Shown: piece after piece, positions 5,818 to 6,957 of the stretch | Numbering within the stretch: position 1 is the stretch's first letter | Layout of the letters: the number at the start of each line of letters is the position of its first letter | Origin: Gemmatimonadota bacterium | GTDB lineage: Bacteria; Latescibacterota; UBA2968; UBA8231 | NCBI GenBank assembly: GCA_009845645.1 | Contig: VXZF01000107.1 | Coordinates: forward strand, 1 to 6,957 | DNA: 6,957 nt | Reading direction: 5' to 3' | The notes under the pieces: model-generated | Told to the model about the DNA's origin: nothing | Seen by the model: the letters and a program-made list of their open reading frames with translations, nothing else | Database searches by the model: none | Program-made: the position numbers and the translations under genes

Positions 5818-6957
5818 ATGACCACTCAGCGTAACGTCCTATTCCTCATTGCCGACGACTGGAGCCGCATTGCCGCTTGCTACGGCAATAGCGTCGTCCG
5901 TACGCCCCGCATTGACGCGTTTGCCCGCGAGGCCGTGGTCTTCGAGCAAGCCTTCTGCACCAGCCCTTCGTGCGCGGTCAGCCGCGCCTGCATCCTCACG
6001 GGATACCACAGCCACACCCACGGCCAGTACGGCCACTGCCACGGCATCCACGGCTTCTCGACACACCCCCATATTACCTCTACACTTTCCAGCCTGAAGG
6101 CGCATGGCTACACCACTGCTTGCATCGGCAAAAAGCACGTAGAGCCGCCCAGCGTTTATCCGTTTGACTTTGAACCCGAAGTCAATGCCAGAAACGGCGT
6201 CGAACTAGCCCGTGCCGCGCGCGACTTTTGGGCCGCTCACCCCGATCAGCCGTTCTACATGCACGTCGGGTTTACCGATCCCCACCGCGCGGGTAGGGGT
6301 TTTGGCAATGAGAGTTCCTATTTCGACGTGCCGGAAACCCAGTACAGCCCCGACGACGTGGTGGTGCCGCCCTATCTGCCCGATGTGCCCGACGTGCGCG
6401 CCGATCTCGCCGAGTACTATCAGGCGGTCTCCCGCTTTGACTTTGGCGTGGGCTGTCTGCTCGATGCGCTGGAGGAGTCGGGCCGGGCCGACGAGACCTT
6501 GGTCATCGTCACTACCGATCACGCCATGCCCTTCCCCGGGGCCAAGGCATCCTTCTTCGACAGTGGCCATCACTGTCCCTTTATCCTGCGAGCACCGGGC
6601 ATCACTGCCCCTGACACCCGTAGTCAGTCCCTCATCAATTGGACCGATATCCGTCCGACCTTGCACGACTGGTGCGGAGTGCTCGCGCCCGAGGACTTGC
6701 CGGGCCGCTCTCTCCTGCCGGGCTTAGCCGACCCGTCCGTCCCCGACTGGGAGTACACGTTCTTTTCGCACTGCTTTCACGAGGTGGTCGATTACAATCC
6801 CTACCGGGTGCTGCGTGGACGGCGCTACAAATTCGTGCGCAACTTGGCCGCTGGTCTCACCACCATGCTGCCCACGGATATATTTCGTTCGACTACGTGG
6901 ACGGCGGTGCGGCGCGACGCGATTCCCTCTATGGGCGAGCGTCCCACCCGCCACGTG
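5818..6957 (+). CDS. Sulfatase, N-sulfoglucosamine sulfohydrolase-like (partial, runs off the end)
   Basis: The frame stays open from ATG 5818 to the last base (380 codons), so the C-terminus is missing. Metal-binding residues Asp13-Asp14 occur in NVLFLIADDW. The modification signature is CAVSRACILTG (52-62), in which Cys52 would become formylglycine. GKKH (104-107), HVGFTDPHR (149-157), TTDHAMPFP with Asp234-His235 and Lys243 complete the expected active site. The run IGKKHVEPPSVYPFDF (103-118) and the HEVVDYNPYR block near 321 closely resemble human SGSH and bacterial heparan-type sulfamidases, so the substrate may be an N- or O-sulfated glycan. There is no signal peptide, so it is probably cytoplasmic unless the start is wrong. 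No clear Shine-Dalgarno is present; translation may be coupled to the DCC gene 7 nt upstream. Proline at the usual third signature position is replaced by valine. Confidence 0.93.
   Translation, partial: MTTQRNVLFLIADDWSRIAACYGNSVVRTPRIDAFAREAVVFEQAFCTSPSCAVSRACILTGYHSHTHGQYGHCHGIHGFSTHPHITSTLSSLKAHGYTTACIGKKHVEPPSVYPFDFEPEVNARNGVELARAARDFWAAHPDQPFYMHVGFTDPHRAGRGFGNESSYFDVPETQYSPDDVVVPPYLPDVPDVRADLAEYYQAVSRFDFGVGCLLDALEESGRADETLVIVTTDHAMPFPGAKASFFDSGHHCPFILRAPGITAPDTRSQSLINWTDIRPTLHDWCGVLAPEDLPGRSLLPGLADPSVPDWEYTFFSHCFHEVVDYNPYRVLRGRRYKFVRNLAAGLTTMLPTDIFRSTTWTAVRRDAIPSMGERPTRHV

Noticed and set aside
6205..6727. Long ORFs on both strands inside the sulfatase
   Set aside because: They are out-of-frame or antisense products of GC-rich codon bias; the sulfatase frame carries all the catalytic motifs.

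Overview
The window is bacterial chromosome-like DNA with mixed base composition. Most coding stretches are GC-rich (60-base lines counted by hand give 52-65% G+C). A pocket at about 3840-4430 is much poorer (35-47% in three counted lines). The mix is a secreted hydrolase, a penicillin-binding-protein-like esterase with a membrane tail, a sulfoglucosamine-sulfohydrolase-like sulfatase, a DCC-family redox protein and toxin-antitoxin-type debris. That fits an environmental Gram-negative-like bacterium with a glycan-degrading lifestyle, such as Acidobacteria, Planctomycetes, Poribacteria, Latescibacteria or Entotheonella-like groups. The sequence does not fix the phylum.

Layout. (1) 3-890, minus: an exported alpha/beta hydrolase with a complete Ser-Asp-His triad. 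(2) 891-1224: almost gene-free, with two small tandem hairpins and a 35-codon minus-strand ORF that looks like gene debris. (3) 1225-3810, plus: a promoter with a perfect TTGACA box and a possible operator, then a TetR regulator overlapping by 17 nt a 640-residue serine hydrolase of the beta-lactamase/PBP-like family with a multi-pass C-terminal membrane region. (4) 3838-5245, minus: a three-gene unit convergent to the previous operon. It contains a 57-codon truncated NadS/HigA-type antitoxin-like protein, a GNAT acetyltransferase and a DUF3841 protein, joined by successive 4-nt overlaps (GTGA, then ATGA). (5) 5246-5381: a divergent intergenic region with interlocking palindromes and an extended -10 promoter. 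(6) 5382-6957, plus: a DCC/DUF393 thiol-disulfide protein followed after 7 nt by an S1-type sulfatase that runs off the end of the window.

How the genes work together. TetR probably controls itself and the membrane serine hydrolase. The minus-strand trio looks translationally coupled. It begins with an XRE-family DNA-binding domain cut off inside its helix-turn-helix, so it may be a toxin-antitoxin locus remodelled by replacement of the antitoxin's 3' half. The DCC protein and the sulfatase are probably co-transcribed. The most unusual part of the window is the truncated antitoxin-GNAT-DUF3841 operon with its palindromic divergent promoter.
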